64,000 nucleotides of DNA from Myroides sp. JBRI-B21084 (GCF_030545015.1 NZ_CP120653.1:1178001-1242000); one strand, 5' to 3'; positions 45,963 to 55,486 are shown, counted from the first letter of the stretch. A program made the numbers and translations. The notes: generated from the letters alone by a model not told the origin.

Positions 45963-46405
45963 TAAGGGATCAATAGTTTTTTAATTCTAGGTATAGGTCC
46001 ACCGCATTTTTTAGAATGGCACTCTAAACACTGATTTACCATTTTATTGTAATTTTCTTTTGCTTGAACTGTATCGGCATAAATTGCTTTTTGTAACGCA
46101 ATAAATTTTATAGCTTGTTCATTAAAAAAGGCATCTCGATCAGAACTTTCAGTTAAAATAGCGGTGTGTATTTTATCAAACGCAACGGGGTAAGTACCTA
46201 AATCTTCTTTGTTTAAAATACGTTCTTTTAATTGCGTGTTGTGCGCATACATTTGTTCCATTAAAGCTGCCATTTCACTCATATCATACATTTTAAAGTT
46301 TGATGTTGAAACGGTATCTTTAATTACTTCTTTACTTACGTTATCTGTTTTTTTATTACACGATAAAGCTAAAAGGGCTATTAATAAAAGAGCTGTATTT
46401 TTCAT
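45962..46405 (-). CDS. Lipoprotein with c-type heme motif
   Basis: 147 residues. The lipobox LALSC gives lipidated Cys16. The helical body ends in QCLECHSKKCGGPIPRIKKL, where C126-L-E-C129-H130 is a c-type heme attachment motif. A distal Met or His cannot be assigned. It is probably a small monoheme cytochrome-like lipoprotein facing the periplasm. It overlaps both its neighbours by one base (DUF4920 lipoprotein upstream, mnmD downstream), so expression is coupled. Confidence 0.75.
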   Translation of the reverse strand: MKNTALLLIALLALSCNKKTDNVSKEVIKDTVSTSNFKMYDMSEMAALMEQMYAHNTQLKERILNKEDLGTYPVAFDKIHTAILTESSDRDAFFNEQAIKFIALQKAIYADTVQAKENYNKMVNQCLECHSKKCGGPIPRIKKLLIP

Positions 46406-46920
46406 TATTTTTTAGCAATTAAAACTCCATCGGCCATAAAACGATATTCAACTTTTGGTTGAGTAATAGCTTCAATTTCTTCTTTTGTTTTACCTGCATC
46501 TTGTGCGTAATGTTTAAGTTCATCAACAGGTGTTTCTTCAATAAAAGCCTTACCCGAAATAATGGTTTTATGATTTTCTGCACCTTCTTTTGGAACAAAA
46601 AAAGCGTAATCTTTAAATTTTACAAAAGCTTCTTTATCATTACCTAAATTAAGGGTCATCCAACAACCTTTCTTTTTACAAGTTGCAGTAATTTCAGAGG
46701 CAACTTTAACAGTTAAAGTGTCGGTTGGTTTCATACTTTCAAATTTAGATAACATTTCAGCACTTGTAATTGCACCATCAGCTGTAATACTATCACCAAA
46801 AACTTGATAATCTACTTTTTCTGCAATTGTTTTATCTGTAGCATCTTTTGTTTCATTATTTTTTTTATCACAAGCTACCATCATTGTTGCTATAGAAAAT
46901 AAGCATACGATTTTTTTCAT
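46405..46920 (-). CDS. DUF4920 lipoprotein
   Basis: 171 residues with lipobox MVAC (Cys17) and an acidic spacer. The DUF4920 body includes FGDSITADGAITSAEMLSKFESM and CKKKGCWMTL (Cys81, Cys86), a conserved Cys pair suited to metal or disulfide chemistry, then FVKFKDYAFFVPKE. The function is unknown. It is first gene of the operon with the cytochrome-like lipoprotein and mnmD. Together, the Cys pair and the neighbouring heme motif suggest an envelope redox or metal role; this is inference. Confidence 0.85.
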   Translation of the reverse strand: MKKIVCLFSIATMMVACDKKNNETKDATDKTIAEKVDYQVFGDSITADGAITSAEMLSKFESMKPTDTLTVKVASEITATCKKKGCWMTLNLGNDKEAFVKFKDYAFFVPKEGAENHKTIISGKAFIEETPVDELKHYAQDAGKTKEEIEAITQPKVEYRFMADGVLIAKK

Positions 46921-46937
46921 TTTTAAATATTTTTTTA

Positions 46938-46945
46938 CAAATATA
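46938..46945 (-). promoter_or_regulatory. -7 box of DUF4920 operon
   Basis: CAAATATA on the plus strand reads TATATTTG on the minus strand, 18 nt upstream of the DUF4920 ATG. Confidence 0.6.
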
Positions 46946-47081
46946 GAAATTGTACTATAAAAGTGATACTTTTTTATAGGTTTGAAAACATATTTTTTAT
47001 TGTTATTGAATAATTGTTATTAAAAGTTGATTTAAGGTATTAATTACGTAAATTTAAACGTATTTAAGTTGATTTTTTTTC

Positions 47082-47089
47082 TAACTTTG
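47082..47089 (+). promoter_or_regulatory. -7 box of ilvE promoter
   Basis: TAACTTTG matches TAnnTTTG and lies 43 nt upstream of the aminotransferase ATG. Confidence 0.5.
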
Positions 47090-47132
47090 TAAAAAATAAA
47101 CAACATAACAAATTATATTAGCTTACAAAGAA

Positions 47133-48203
47133 ATGGATTTAAACATTTTAAACAACTTGAAACTAACTAAAGTTACCGATTCTAAAATTGATTCTTTCGA
47201 TTTTGAAAATGTAAAATTTGGTGCCAAGTTTACCGATCATATGCTAACATGTGAATATAAAAATGGCGAATGGGGTGCTTTAGAAATTAAACCTTACGAA
47301 CCAATCACTTTAGATCCATCGGCTCGAGTTTTTCATTATGGGCAGGCAATTTTTGAAGGAATGAAAGCTTATAAAGACGAAAATAGCGATATATGGCTTT
47401 TTAGACCCGATGAAAACTTTAACCGTTTTAACAAATCGGCTACTCGTTTAGCTATGCCTACAATAGACGAAACTCGTTTTATAGGTGGTTTAAAAGAACT
47501 AATTAAGGTAGAAAATCAATGGGTTAAAAAAGGGTTAGGTAATTCCCTATACATACGCCCTTTTATGATTGCTACTGAAAGTGGTGTAATTGCTAGTCCT
47601 TCAAACGAATTTTTATTTTGTATTTTGTTATCGCCAGCAAAATCATATTATTCAGGAAAAATTAAAGTGCAAATTGCCGATTATTTTAGTCGAGCTGCAA
47701 ATGGTGGAATTGGTGCTGCTAAAGCAGCAGGGAATTATTCAGCACAATTTTATCCTACAAAATTAGCGCAAGAAGCGGGCTATAATCAAATTATTTGGAC
47801 AGATTCAAACCATACCCATTTAGAAGAATCGGGTACCATGAATGTGTTTTTTAGAATTAATGATACTTTATATACAGCACCAACTTCTGATAGAATATTA
47901 GACGGTGTAACGCGTAAAAGTTTAATTGTTTTAGCACAACATTTAGGTTACGATGTTAAAATTGAACCAGTTAAAGTAGAAAATATAATTGAAGCAGCTA
48001 AAAACGGCTCGTTGAAAGAAATTTTTGGAGCAGGAACTGCGGCAGTAATTAATCAAATGGAAGGTTTTGCTTATAAAGATGATTATTACGAATTGCCAAA
48101 TGTGGCAGACGATGAATCGTATGCATTGCAATTGAAAAATGAACTTACTAAACTTCAAAATAAATTAATTGCCGATCCTTTTAATTGGACAGTTAAAGTT
48201 TAA
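47133..48203 (+). CDS. ilvE: Branched-chain amino acid aminotransferase
   Basis: 356 residues, class IV PLP aminotransferase, of the length typical of the BCAT type found in eukaryotes and Bacteroidota (E. coli IlvE is about 309). The catalytic lysine is Lys197 in GGIGAAKAAGNY. Also visible are HYGQAIFEGMKAY (phosphate and substrate loop), RFNKSATRLAMP, LEESGTMNVFF and EIFGAGTAAVI. It interconverts leucine, isoleucine and valine with their 2-oxoacids using glutamate/2-oxoglutarate. Monocistronic. Confidence 0.95.
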   Translation: MDLNILNNLKLTKVTDSKIDSFDFENVKFGAKFTDHMLTCEYKNGEWGALEIKPYEPITLDPSARVFHYGQAIFEGMKAYKDENSDIWLFRPDENFNRFNKSATRLAMPTIDETRFIGGLKELIKVENQWVKKGLGNSLYIRPFMIATESGVIASPSNEFLFCILLSPAKSYYSGKIKVQIADYFSRAANGGIGAAKAAGNYSAQFYPTKLAQEAGYNQIIWTDSNHTHLEESGTMNVFFRINDTLYTAPTSDRILDGVTRKSLIVLAQHLGYDVKIEPVKVENIIEAAKNGSLKEIFGAGTAAVINQMEGFAYKDDYYELPNVADDESYALQLKNELTKLQNKLIADPFNWTVKV

Positions 48204-48207
48204 ATTC

Positions 48208-48236
48208 AAAGCTTGCTTTTTGCAAGCTTTTTTTAT
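48208..48236 (+). terminator. Terminator of ilvE
   Basis: AAAGCTTGC and GCAAGCTTT form a 9-bp stem with a T5 loop, followed by a T run. Confidence 0.88.
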
Positions 48237-48315
48237 TTTTATAGGGTATTATATACTAAAAATATCCAAAATTGTTGTTTTTTGAGTGTACTATCACTAA
48301 ATTGTAATAATTGTA

Positions 48316-48323
48316 TATATTTG
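48316..48323 (+). promoter_or_regulatory. -7 box deciding the start of a small membrane gene
   Basis: TATATTTG lies 12 nt upstream of the ATG at 48336. The longer in-frame ORF from 48213 begins inside the ilvE terminator and is rejected. Confidence 0.6.
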
Positions 48324-48335
48324 TATAAAAAAGTT

Positions 48336-48524
48336 ATGTTTACCCAAGGTCAAATTATTTTTGCTTGTATTTTTATTGTAGTTTTTGTAATCGTAATGGT
48401 ATTTATGTACCGTAAAGATTTAAAAATGCATAAACGCTACTACAAAGGTAGTTTGTGGGTTTTAATTTCTTTTATATTGTTCATAATATTACTTTTTGTA
48501 ATTAAAACCACACTAAAAAACTAA
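48336..48524 (+). CDS. Small two-helix membrane protein
   Basis: 62 residues from the ATG at 48336 (MFTQGQIIFACIFIVV...). There are two membrane helices (IIFACIFIVVFVIVMVFMY and LWVLISFILFIILLFVI) with a basic loop between (RKDLKMHKRYYKGS), predicted in the cytoplasm by the positive-inside rule. Function unknown. The SRPBCC/GyrI-like gene starts 8 nt later, so the two are probably one operon. Confidence 0.7.
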   Translation: MFTQGQIIFACIFIVVFVIVMVFMYRKDLKMHKRYYKGSLWVLISFILFIILLFVIKTTLKN

Positions 48525-48532
48525 AATAGTTT

Positions 48533-49585
48533 ATGAAAATTATAAAGTATATTTTTATTATTGCCTTATTGGCAGTAGTGTTTTTATCTGTATTTATTGC
48601 CACAGGTAAAAGTGAATATCAAATAAATGTTACTCAAAAAACGGCTTTGTCTAATCAACGTGTGTTTAGATATGTAAACAATCTACAAAACTTTGCCGAT
48701 TGGAATACTTGGGATAATACACCTGAAAACTTTAAGTTAGATTCTATTTACAAAGGAACAAATGCAAAAGTAGTGTGGAATAGTAACAATGCTACTATTA
48801 CAAAATCAATTCCTAATGATACAATTTTCTTAAAATTGAATATAGATGGAAACGCTTATGATACAAAAATGTATTTTAACGAGGTTAATGGAAATACAAC
48901 AATTGGTTGGCAAATAAAAGGTAACTTATCGTTTAAAGAAAAATTCGAAATATTTTTTCAAGGAACTCCACAAAGTATTATTGCACCAACGTTTAAAAAA
49001 TGTTTGGGTAATATCTCTAAAAACATTTTAAACGGACTTAAAAACTTTTCTATAAAAAACGAAGGTATAGTTGCAATACCAGAAATGTTTTATATGAAAC
49101 AAATTGTAGAATCAGATATTGAAAATTTAGGCGATAAAATTTTTCAAAGTATGGAACATATGAAAAATTTTGCTAAAAATTTTGAATTGCAACCCTATGG
49201 ATCGCCATTTACAGTGTTTGAAAACATTAATATGTTATCGGGTAATGTACAATATGCGGTTTGTATGCCTATTCGCACTTTTTTTAGTACTACAGAGGGT
49301 AGTGATGTTATATGTGAAAAATTACCTGCTTTTTACGGCTACAAAACAGTTTTAACAGGTGATTACATTCACAGTGATAAGGCTTGGAACGAAGTTAAAA
49401 AAGAAATTATTGCAAAAAATCTTACCCAGCGTGCAGATATAAAACCAATTGCATTTTATGTAAATTCAACTTTAAATACGCAAAAATCTAACGAATGGCT
49501 TACCGAATTTATTATTCCGGTTAACGAAGCTGTAGTACCAATTATAGATGTTCCTGCAACCGATTCGTTATCGGTTTCTAGATAA
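48533..49585 (+). CDS. SRPBCC plus GyrI-like effector-binding protein, membrane-anchored
   Basis: 350 residues. An N-terminal membrane helix (IIKYIFIIALLAVVFLSVFIA) is followed by a SRPBCC-like polyketide-cyclase domain (about 30-150: VFRYVNNLQNFADWNTWDN, IGWQIKGNLSFKEKFEIFF). A GyrI-like/AraC effector-binding domain follows (about 185-345: AVCMPIRTFFSTTEG, KLPAFYGYKTVLTGDYIHSDKAWNEVKKEIIAKNL, EWLTEFIIPV). No DNA-binding domain is present, so it is not a regulator by itself. Both domains bind small hydrophobic ligands in other proteins; the ligand here is unknown. Confidence 0.8.
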   Translation: MKIIKYIFIIALLAVVFLSVFIATGKSEYQINVTQKTALSNQRVFRYVNNLQNFADWNTWDNTPENFKLDSIYKGTNAKVVWNSNNATITKSIPNDTIFLKLNIDGNAYDTKMYFNEVNGNTTIGWQIKGNLSFKEKFEIFFQGTPQSIIAPTFKKCLGNISKNILNGLKNFSIKNEGIVAIPEMFYMKQIVESDIENLGDKIFQSMEHMKNFAKNFELQPYGSPFTVFENINMLSGNVQYAVCMPIRTFFSTTEGSDVICEKLPAFYGYKTVLTGDYIHSDKAWNEVKKEIIAKNLTQRADIKPIAFYVNSTLNTQKSNEWLTEFIIPVNEAVVPIIDVPATDSLSVSR

Positions 49586-49651
49586 TTTTACCATACAAAA
49601 TACATTTGGTAAAAAATACAAAAGCAAAACTTTGTATTTTAAATATACAGT

Positions 49652-49690
49652 AAAGACAAGGCTAATTATAAAATTAGTTTTGTCTTTTTT
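49652..49690 (+). terminator. Rho-independent terminator
   Basis: AAAGACAA and TTGTCTTT with an inner CTAAT/ATTAG pairing form a long hairpin followed by a T run. It ends the 48.3-49.6 kb operon. Confidence 0.75.
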
Positions 49691-49791
49691 GTTTTATAAT
49701 GTTTTATTACTATTTTTTTTAACATTTACAAGTTAAAAAGAATACTTTTGAAACATGCAGATTTTAGGAGCAAATAAGCGCAATCGTGTAT

Positions 49792-50652
49792 TTAATATTT
49801 GAAGCTTGAGGTTTGTGCTTCACAATTTGATGCTAAACTCTTACAAAAGCCATCCATATCTGGAAAAACTGTTTCTGTTTTTATACCCAATTCTCCAATC
49901 TTTCTTTTAATGGTTCTTTTTAATTCTTTTGGAATAATTATTTTGATAATATGATAATTAAAAAAATCATCAAACTCTTCAGATATGTTAAGCGATTTTT
50001 GATAGAAATCTCTATAGTTTTTAGATAATTCATCAATCACGTTAAATTCAACTAAATAGTTTAAGTTATCCATAAATCTTAAATTAAGATCTAAAGGAAC
50101 AGCAAAAATACCTTGTTATACATGAAGACGATGATTCAGTATGTACGGTTCTATAAAAATTACTTTTTTCTTTTTATTTCTTCCGCCTATATATGTCGAA
50201 AATAAATCGCTGGTTTTACCATATATTAATTCTTGCATCATTTTCTCAACTTCTAAGTCAGGATCTATTCGGATATATTTTAATGAATTTATCCCCCAAA
50301 TAGCTCCATCATTTTTATTATCAAAATCTTCAAAGCAAAAATAAGAAGCAATAAATAATGAATTTGTAAAATCTAAAAGTCTGGTTGGTCCTCCGTGATG
50401 TTGAATTTTAGCAATACATTCAAAATCATTATTAACTATATCTTTTGAATTTTCATACAAATGTTGTTTTCTTTTAAACTCCCTTAAAATTGTTGATTCT
50501 ATTAAAGGAGTACAACTCGTTTTATCAATTTGTCTTTCAATTGATGTTTGTAGCGTCCATTCTGCATTTGATTGTCCTCTCCAAAGAAAAGGTATTTCAC
50601 GTAGCTCAAATAATTCCTTAAATTGTTTGATTTTTATAGTTATTGCTTTCAT
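49792..50652 (-). pseudogene. FRG-domain protein interrupted by an in-frame stop
   Basis: The frame from 50652 encodes 178 residues (MKAITIKIKQFKELFELRE, FLWRGQSNAEWTLQTSIER, CIAKIQHHGGPTRLLDFTNSLFIASYFCFED), which is the FRG domain. It then meets TAA at 50116-50118 in HRLHV-stop-QGIFAVPLD. The same frame continues without shift through QGIFAVPLDLNLRFMDNLNYLVEFN to 49792, with family-like sequence throughout. FRG proteins usually have a Q-Q-G or similar here, so one CAA-to-TAA change explains the break. The intact protein would be 286 residues. No canonical TAnnTTTG box is seen upstream. FRG proteins are accessory genes, sometimes near defence or toxin loci; activity unknown. Confidence 0.8.
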
Positions 50653-50782
50653 ATTTGTAATTTATCATCATAAAAATATATAAAAAATAATAAAAATCGT
50701 ATATAATTTCGTATAAAAAATATAGTATTAATTTTCAGAAAACGGAAACAATTTCAAGTATATAAACTAGATTTATTTAAAC

Positions 50783-50819
50783 AAAAAAAACTCCAACTTT
50801 TTAAAGTTGGAGTTTTTTT
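50783..50819 (-). terminator. Terminator of secA
   Basis: A run plus CTCCAACTTT pairs with AAAGTTGGAG plus T run, a 17-bp stem with a 2-nt centre. Symmetric, so also effective on the plus strand. Confidence 0.9.
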
Positions 50820-50827
50820 GTTTTGTT

Positions 50828-53800
50828 TTAAATGGTGAACGAACCGTTTGTTTTTATTTGAGGTTCATTGTTTTGTTCTTGTTCAGGTTGTTTAGGTAAA
50901 TCACCTTTCATTAAGAACGAAATCACATCTTTATTAATATTTTGCATGGTATCTTTAAATAAGTTAAAAGCTTCAAATTTATATACCAATAAAGGATCTT
51001 TTTGTTCGTGAACTGCTAATTGAACCGATTGTTTCAACTCGTCCATTTTACGAAGGTGTTTTTTCCAAGCTTCATCAACAATTGAAAGTACAATGTTTTT
51101 CTCAAAATCGTTAATTAGTGTTTTTCCTTCACTTTCGTACGCTTTGTTTAAATCGGTAACTACGTTAATGGTTTTTAAACCATCGGTAAAAGGTACTACC
51201 ATACGTTCATAACCACCGTTTTCGTGTACACCTTTAATTACTTTAAAAGCTTCAATAGCACTTTCATCGCACTTAGTCATGTATTTTTTATAAACAACTT
51301 CGTACAATTTATCTGTTAGTTCATTTTCGCTTAACTTGTTAAATTCATCAACAGTAAAAGGCGATTCTATACCAAATATTTTAATTAAATCGTATTCAAA
51401 GTTTTTAAAATCGCTACCTACTTTGTTGCCTTCTACTAAATAGTCGCACAAATCAAACATCATATTAGCGATATCTACTTTTAAACGATCGCCGTGTAAA
51501 GCGTGTTTACGACGTTTATACACTACTTCGCGTTGTGCATTCATAACATCATCATATTCTAACAAACGTTTACGAACGCCAAAGTTATTTTCTTCAACTC
51601 GTTTTTGTGCGCGCTCTATAGATTTTGTCATCCAAGAGTGTTGAATAACTTCACCTTCTTTTAAGCCCATTCCGTCCATAATTTTTGCAACGCGTTCTGA
51701 ACCAAATAAACGCATTAAATTATCTTCTAACGAAACGTAGAATTGAGAAGAACCAACATCACCCTGACGACCAGCACGACCACGTAACTGGCGGTCAACA
51801 CGACGAGAATCATGACGTTCTGTTCCAATAATTGCTAAACCACCTGCTTCTTTAACTTCGGGTGTAAGCTTAATATCGGTACCACGACCAGCCATATTGG
51901 TTGCAATTGTAACAATGCCAGAATTACCAGCTTCTTCAACAATTTGCGCTTCTTGTTTGTGTAATTTTGCGTTTAATACGTTGTGTTTAATACCACGCAT
52001 TTTTAACATTCTGCTTAATAATTCAGAGTTTTCTACCGATGTTGTACCAATTAATACAGGGCGTCCTGCTTCTGATAATTCCACTACATCTTCAATAACA
52101 GCGTTGAATTTTTCACGAATAGAACGGTAAATTTTGTCTTCGCGGTCTTCACGTGAAATAGGTCTGTTTGTTGGTATTTCAACAACATCTAATTTGTAAA
52201 TTTCCCAAAATTCGCCTGCTTCTGTAATAGCTGTACCCGTCATTCCTGATAATTTGCTGTACATACGGAAATAGTTTTGTAATGTAACTGTAGCAAATGT
52301 TTGGGTTGCCGCTTCAATTTTTACATTTTCTTTAGCTTCAATTGCTTGATGTAAACCATCTGAATAACGACGTCCGTCCATAATACGGCCTGTTTGCTCG
52401 TCTACAATCATTACTTTGTTGTCTACAACAACGTATTCTGCATCTTTTTCGAACAAAGCATACGCTTTTAACAATTGTGTTAAGGTGTGGATACGTTCTG
52501 ATTTTACTCCGAAATCTTGAAATAAAATTTCTTTTCTTTCAGACATTTCTTCTGCCGAAATGTTTAATTGTTCAATTTTAGCAATCTCGGTTCCAATATC
52601 TGGTAAAACAAAAAAGTTTTCGTCCATACCTTGTGATAATGCTTTAATACCATTATCGGTTAACTCAACTTGATTGTTTTTTTCATTAATTACAAACAAC
52701 AAACCTTCATCAACCTTTTTCATTTCACGGTTATTGTCTTGCATGAAATGGTTTTCGGTTTTTTGTAAAATTTGTTTCACACCTTCTTCAGACAAAAACT
52801 TAATTAAAGCTTTGTTTTTAGGCAAGGCACGGTACGAACGCAATAAGTTAAAACCACCTTGTTTGGTATCGCCTGCTTTTATTAAGCGTTTAGCTTCGGT
52901 TAAAAAGTTATTGGCTAATTGGCGTTGTTGTGCAACTAAATTGTCAACTTTTGGTTTTAATTCTAAAAATTCATGACGATCGCCCATTGGAACAGGTCCT
53001 GAAATAATTAATGGTGTACGTGCATCATCAACTAAAACTGAATCTACCTCATCAACAATCGCAAAATTGTGTTTACGTTGTACTAATTCTTCAGGTGTAT
53101 GTGCCATGTTATCGCGCAAATAATCAAAACCAAATTCGTTATTTGTACCATAAGTAATGTCTGCTTGATAAGCTTTACGACGACCTTCAGAGTTTGGTTG
53201 GTGATTATCAATACAATCAACCGTTAATCCATGAAATTCAAAAAGTGGTGCATTCCATTGGCAGTCACGTTTAGCTAAATAATCATTTACGGTAACAACA
53301 TGAACTCCATTACCTGTTAAAGCGTTTAAGTAAATTGGCGAAGTAGAAACTAATGTTTTACCTTCACCTGTTTGCATTTCTGCAATTTTACCTTGATGAA
53401 TAACGCTACCACCAATCATTTGTACATCGTAATGTACCATGTTCCAACTAAGCATTTTACCTGCTACTTCCCAAGTGTTAGACCAAATAGCCTTGTCACC
53501 TTCAATAAGTACGTGGCCTTTTGATTGTGCAAAAAGTTTATCTTGTTCTGTTGCAGTAACAACTAATTCGTTGTTATTAGTAAAACGACGTGCGGTTTCT
53601 TTAACAACAGCAAAAGCTTCAGGTAAAATTTCTAATAACGCTTTTTCAGATAGGGTATAAGCTTCTTTTTCTAAAGTATCAATACTTGCGTAAATGTTTT
53701 CGCGTTTATCAATATCTGTAGTTTTTTCTAACTCTTCGCGGTACGATGCAATTTTAGCATCTTGACCTGAGCGCGATTGTTTAATTTTTTCTTGAAAAGA

Positions 53801-53950
53801 AATAGTTTTAGCTCTTAAATCATCGTTTGATAAACTTTCAAACGAATTGTAATATTGGTTGATCTTATCAACAATCGGGCGAATTGCTTTAACGTCTTTC
53901 TGTGACTTATCGCCTACAAAAGCTTTTAAGATACTATTTATGATACTCAT
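50828..53950 (-). CDS. secA: Preprotein translocase ATPase SecA
   Basis: 1040 residues, longer than the E. coli protein (901) because of insertions typical of Bacteroidota SecA. Walker A is GEGKT (195-199) in [27 protein letters not shown], the [19 protein letters not shown] motor motif, [12 protein letters not shown] and [12 protein letters not shown] are all present. Two helical insertions near residues 340-480 separate the preprotein-binding region. The C-terminus ends in a Gln/Glu/Asn-rich tail with no Cys-rich SEC-C zinc motif. It drives Sec-dependent export, on which T9SS cargo also depends. Monocistronic. Confidence 0.97.
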   Translation of the reverse strand: MSIINSILKAFVGDKSQKDVKAIRPIVDKINQYYNSFESLSNDDLRAKTISFQEKIKQSRSGQDAKIASYREELEKTTDIDKRENIYASIDTLEKEAYTLSEKALLEILPEAFAVVKETARRFTNNNELVVTATEQDKLFAQSKGHVLIEGDKAIWSNTWEVAGKMLSWNMVHYDVQMIGGSVIHQGKIAEMQTGEGKTLVSTSPIYLNALTGNGVHVVTVNDYLAKRDCQWNAPLFEFHGLTVDCIDNHQPNSEGRRKAYQADITYGTNNEFGFDYLRDNMAHTPEELVQRKHNFAIVDEVDSVLVDDARTPLIISGPVPMGDRHEFLELKPKVDNLVAQQRQLANNFLTEAKRLIKAGDTKQGGFNLLRSYRALPKNKALIKFLSEEGVKQILQKTENHFMQDNNREMKKVDEGLLFVINEKNNQVELTDNGIKALSQGMDENFFVLPDIGTEIAKIEQLNISAEEMSERKEILFQDFGVKSERIHTLTQLLKAYALFEKDAEYVVVDNKVMIVDEQTGRIMDGRRYSDGLHQAIEAKENVKIEAATQTFATVTLQNYFRMYSKLSGMTGTAITEAGEFWEIYKLDVVEIPTNRPISREDREDKIYRSIREKFNAVIEDVVELSEAGRPVLIGTTSVENSELLSRMLKMRGIKHNVLNAKLHKQEAQIVEEAGNSGIVTIATNMAGRGTDIKLTPEVKEAGGLAIIGTERHDSRRVDRQLRGRAGRQGDVGSSQFYVSLEDNLMRLFGSERVAKIMDGMGLKEGEVIQHSWMTKSIERAQKRVEENNFGVRKRLLEYDDVMNAQREVVYKRRKHALHGDRLKVDIANMMFDLCDYLVEGNKVGSDFKNFEYDLIKIFGIESPFTVDEFNKLSENELTDKLYEVVYKKYMTKCDESAIEAFKVIKGVHENGGYERMVVPFTDGLKTINVVTDLNKAYESEGKTLINDFEKNIVLSIVDEAWKKHLRKMDELKQSVQLAVHEQKDPLLVYKFEAFNLFKDTMQNINKDVISFLMKGDLPKQPEQEQNNEPQIKTNGSFTI

Positions 53951-53993
53951 AAATATGTTAGTTTTAAATTAATATTCCGTGATAGGTGGTTAC

Positions 53994-54025
53994 AAAAAAA
54001 AGCCTCTTAATTACCGAGACTTTTT
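53994..54025 (-). terminator. Terminator of the DUF2795-like gene
   Basis: AAAAAGCCTC and GAGACTTTTT pair with one mismatch. The A run at 53994-54001 gives the minus-strand U tract. Moderate strength. Confidence 0.55.
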
Positions 54026-54038
54026 ATTTGTATGTATT

Positions 54039-54260
54039 TTAATATTCATCCTCGTTCCAAAGATAATCTTCATCCGAAGGATAATCTGGCCAAATTTCTT
54101 CCATAGATTCGTAGATTTCACCCTCATCTTCTATAGATTGTAAGTTTTCTACAACTTCTAAAGGTGCTCCAGTTCTGATGGCGTAATCTATAAGCTCATC
54201 TTTTGTAGCTGGCCATGGTGCATCACTTAAATACGACGCCAATTCTAATGTCCAATACAT
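54039..54260 (-). CDS. DUF2795-like small acidic protein
   Basis: 73 residues, MYWTLELASYLSDAPWPATKDELIDYAIRTGAPLEVVENLQSIED..., strongly resembling a DUF2795-type helical domain followed by an acidic aromatic tail (EEIWPDYPSDEDYLWNEDEY). I recall near-identical proteins across Flavobacteriaceae, which suggests a conserved cytoplasmic role, but its function is unknown. It lies upstream of secA on the same strand; a hairpin separates them. Confidence 0.82.
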   Translation of the reverse strand: MYWTLELASYLSDAPWPATKDELIDYAIRTGAPLEVVENLQSIEDEGEIYESMEEIWPDYPSDEDYLWNEDEY

Positions 54261-54367
54261 CTTTGTATATTTTTAGTAATTATTTGCAAAAATAAATTTT
54301 ATAATGAAAAAACCAATTTTTTTTTCATTAAATATTTCTAAATAAAGAACGTTTTTTTGTGTAAGCC

Positions 54368-54940
54368 TTAATTTTTTTCAGGTATCCACTTTATTTCTTC
54401 GGCTTGTAAGTCAAATGTCAACTTTCGTGCCAATACAAATAAGTAGTCAGAAAGTCGGTTTAAATACTTTAAAACCATTTCATCGGTAGGTTCTATGTCA
54501 TTTAAATGGGTGGCTAAACGTTCGGCTCTACGACAAACGCAACGCGCAATATGACAATATGACACGGTTGTGTGCCCACCTGGTAAAACAAAATGTGTCA
54601 TTTGCGGTAATTTACTTTCCATTTCATCAATAGCGTTTTCTAAAAAATGTACGTTTTCTTCTGAAATTTTAGGAATGTTTAAACGCTCTTTACCGTTTTT
54701 TAATATTGCTTTTTCAGGGTCGGTTGCTAAAATGGCACCTACAGTAAACAAACGATCTTGTATGTGTACAAGTTGTTCTTTGTGTTTTTGATGCATGTTT
54801 TGGTCGCGAATTAAACCAATATGCGAATTTAATTCGTCAACTGTTCCATAACTTTCAATGCGTAAATGATATTTTGGTACACGCGTTCCACCAAATAGGG
54901 CAGTGGTTCCTTTATCGCCTGTTTTTGTATAAACTTTCAT
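54368..54940 (-). CDS. Cob(I)yrinic acid a,c-diamide adenosyltransferase, PduO type
   Basis: 190 residues. The ATP-binding N-terminus MKVYTKTGDKGTTALFGGTRVPK and the helix ESYGTVDELNSHIGL are PduO-type signatures, as are VLPGGHTTVSYCHIARCVCRRAER and YLNRLSDYLFVLAR. It transfers adenosine from ATP to cobalamin to give coenzyme B12, used for example by methylmalonyl-CoA mutase. No mutase or cobalamin gene is adjacent. Complete and of normal size. Confidence 0.94.
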   Translation of the reverse strand: MKVYTKTGDKGTTALFGGTRVPKYHLRIESYGTVDELNSHIGLIRDQNMHQKHKEQLVHIQDRLFTVGAILATDPEKAILKNGKERLNIPKISEENVHFLENAIDEMESKLPQMTHFVLPGGHTTVSYCHIARCVCRRAERLATHLNDIEPTDEMVLKYLNRLSDYLFVLARKLTFDLQAEEIKWIPEKN

Positions 54941-55003
54941 AAAAATGGTTTCTGTAAATATAGGTTAAAAATTAGGAGCTTTAGTGTATTTGGGTAATGT
55001 TTT

Positions 55004-55486
55004 TTAAAAACGAATGCGAAAATTTTGTTTAGGTTGCTCGGTACGTTTTGATAGTAAGCAACCATAATAGAAATCAATAACTAAAGTAATTTCGCTATTA
55101 GATTTTATATCATTTAAAAACTTTTTTGGATAGGTATTGTAAGTAATTAATAGCAGTTGATCATTTGTTAAAGTATTTATAGCTTGTGTTAAACTTTGGT
55201 ACGTTACTGTATTGAAATTTGCTACTATAAACGCTGCATTAGTAGAATTGGTTTTTTTTTTAATTATGGATTCATTTGTAGCAAGCGCAAAATCGTTGGT
55301 TAAAAAGTAAATAGTTTTGGGGTTAAAATAATTTAAAGTTAACATAACCCATTTATTTGTTTTGTTAGCAGCTGTTGTATTTTGTTTTTGTTGATACAAA
55401 CCTTTGGTAATGTAATTAAAAACAAATGGCGAATGAACGCCATGTTCATTAGTTGATTTTAGTAAAAATTGTAGATATGAAAACAC
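55004..55486 (-). CDS. Shortened methyltransferase-like protein
   Basis: 160 residues from a GTG; a TAA three codons upstream leaves no earlier start. The N-terminus (SYLQFLLKSTNEHGVHSPFVFNYITKGLY) and C-terminus (IDFYYGCLLSKRTEQPKQNFRIRF) resemble the two ends of the class I SAM-dependent methyltransferases common in Flavobacteriaceae (about 230 residues). The middle lacks the SAM-binding E/DxGxGxG loop and is about 70 residues short. It is Asn/Thr/Lys-rich. I read it as a degenerate or internally deleted homologue, possibly non-functional, though the frame is open. Confidence 0.6.
   Translation of the reverse strand: MFSYLQFLLKSTNEHGVHSPFVFNYITKGLYQQKQNTTAANKTNKWVMLTLNYFNPKTIYFLTNDFALATNESIIKKKTNSTNAAFIVANFNTVTYQSLTQAINTLTNDQLLLITYNTYPKKFLNDIKSNSEITLVIDFYYGCLLSKRTEQPKQNFRIRF

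Noticed and set aside
49548..49736. 62-codon frame spanning the 3' end of the SRPBCC/GyrI-like gene
   Set aside because: It begins inside the upstream gene in another frame and runs through the terminator hairpin at 49652-49690.
49755..49802. 15-codon ORF (MQILGANKR...) facing the FRG pseudogene
   Set aside because: A TACTTTTG box lies only 4 nt before the ATG, too close for translation, and nothing marks it as a gene remnant beyond chance.
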